Source: an uncultured Bacteroidota bacterium (GTDB lineage Bacteria; Bacteroidota; Bacteroidia; Chitinophagales; Chitinophagaceae). From it: a stretch of DNA of 60,991 nt. Each line of letters opens with the position of its first letter. The first letter of the stretch is position 1. The stretch spans positions 1 to 60,991 of the forward strand of contig CAIRTW010000273.1 of assembly GCA_903881585.1 (NCBI GenBank), read 5' to 3'. The translations under genes and the position numbers were made by a program. Shown here one piece after another: positions 60,987 to 60,991 of this stretch. The notes under the pieces were generated by a model. That model was not told the DNA's origin, ran no database searches, and saw only the letters and a list, made by a program, of their open reading frames with translations.

Positions 60987-60991
60987 GAATG

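Noticed and set aside
1-60991. tRNA or rRNA genes
   Set aside because: I looked for T-loop (GGTTCRA) and acceptor-stem patterns and for rRNA landmarks; the only T-loop-like string, GTTCAAAC at 8444-8451, lacks a tRNA around it.

Overview
The window reads as a chromosomal segment of a Bacteroidota bacterium, probably in or near Chitinophagales. Visible support: three secreted proteins with a C-terminal type IX secretion (T9SS) sorting domain; a short Bacteroidota-type primary sigma factor; a TPR/DUF4292 lipoprotein pair; promoter boxes of the form TAnnTTTG; and a Reg_prop/Y_Y_Y sensor kinase paired with a LytTR regulator. The order-level placement is inference. No rRNA, tRNA or CRISPR array was seen.

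Layout. 0.2-5.1 kb: two-component pair and rpoD. 5.3-10.3 kb: START-like protein, LptF/LptG permease, PAP2 phosphatase, a shortened DUF3800 gene followed by a structured RNA-like element, and a GT39 membrane glycosyltransferase. 10.3-14.0 kb: two tandem paralogous TPR-membrane-adenylate cyclases. 14.1-17.8 kb: HD protein, glyA, trmH and a 4'-phosphopantetheinyl transferase. 18.1-22.1 kb: a 1313-residue NRPS-like protein with the architecture of poly-epsilon-lysine synthetase (Pls). 22.1-25.7 kb: accessory stretch with DUF433/DUF5615 and MntA/HepT toxin-antitoxin pairs around a T9SS protein, with degenerate intergenic repeats. 25.7-31.8 kb: envelope genes (GT2, FabZ-like hotdog, KdnB-like Kdo oxidase, acyltransferase, kdsB), a small membrane protein, a DUF423 protein and shikimate kinase. 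31.9-34.1 kb: cinA carrying an in-frame repeat insertion, a triplicated 85-bp repeat and a thioesterase. 34.5-39.1 kb: XRE regulator with two operators over its own promoter, a beta-propeller T9SS protein, and a candidate toxin-antitoxin pair whose second gene looks like a PARP/ART-fold enzyme. 39.2-46.3 kb: SDR, GH3-family protein, dut, sugar nucleotidyltransferase, TPR and DUF4292 proteins. 46.5-61 kb: FemAB/GNAT-like protein, maeB, a REP-associated tyrosine transposase with its palindromes, DUF1275 protein, an M16 peptidase interrupted by a -1 frameshift at A AAA AAG, a flavoprotein, dapB, lipoproteins and a second large T9SS protein.

How parts fit. The phosphopantetheinyl transferase lies divergently beside the NRPS-like gene whose carrier domain would need it. 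KdnB and KdsB point to 8-amino-Kdo lipopolysaccharide, though no KdnA is visible. Many intergenic spaces carry short interspersed repeats, often at gene 3' ends and in some cases read into the protein (cinA, the GT2 tail, the transposase). The strongest candidates for a new look are the Pls-like synthetase, the REP transposase with palindromes inside its own gene, the ART-like toxin pair, the frameshifted M16 peptidase and the DUF3800-associated RNA-like element. All calls come from reading the sequence; no database search was run.
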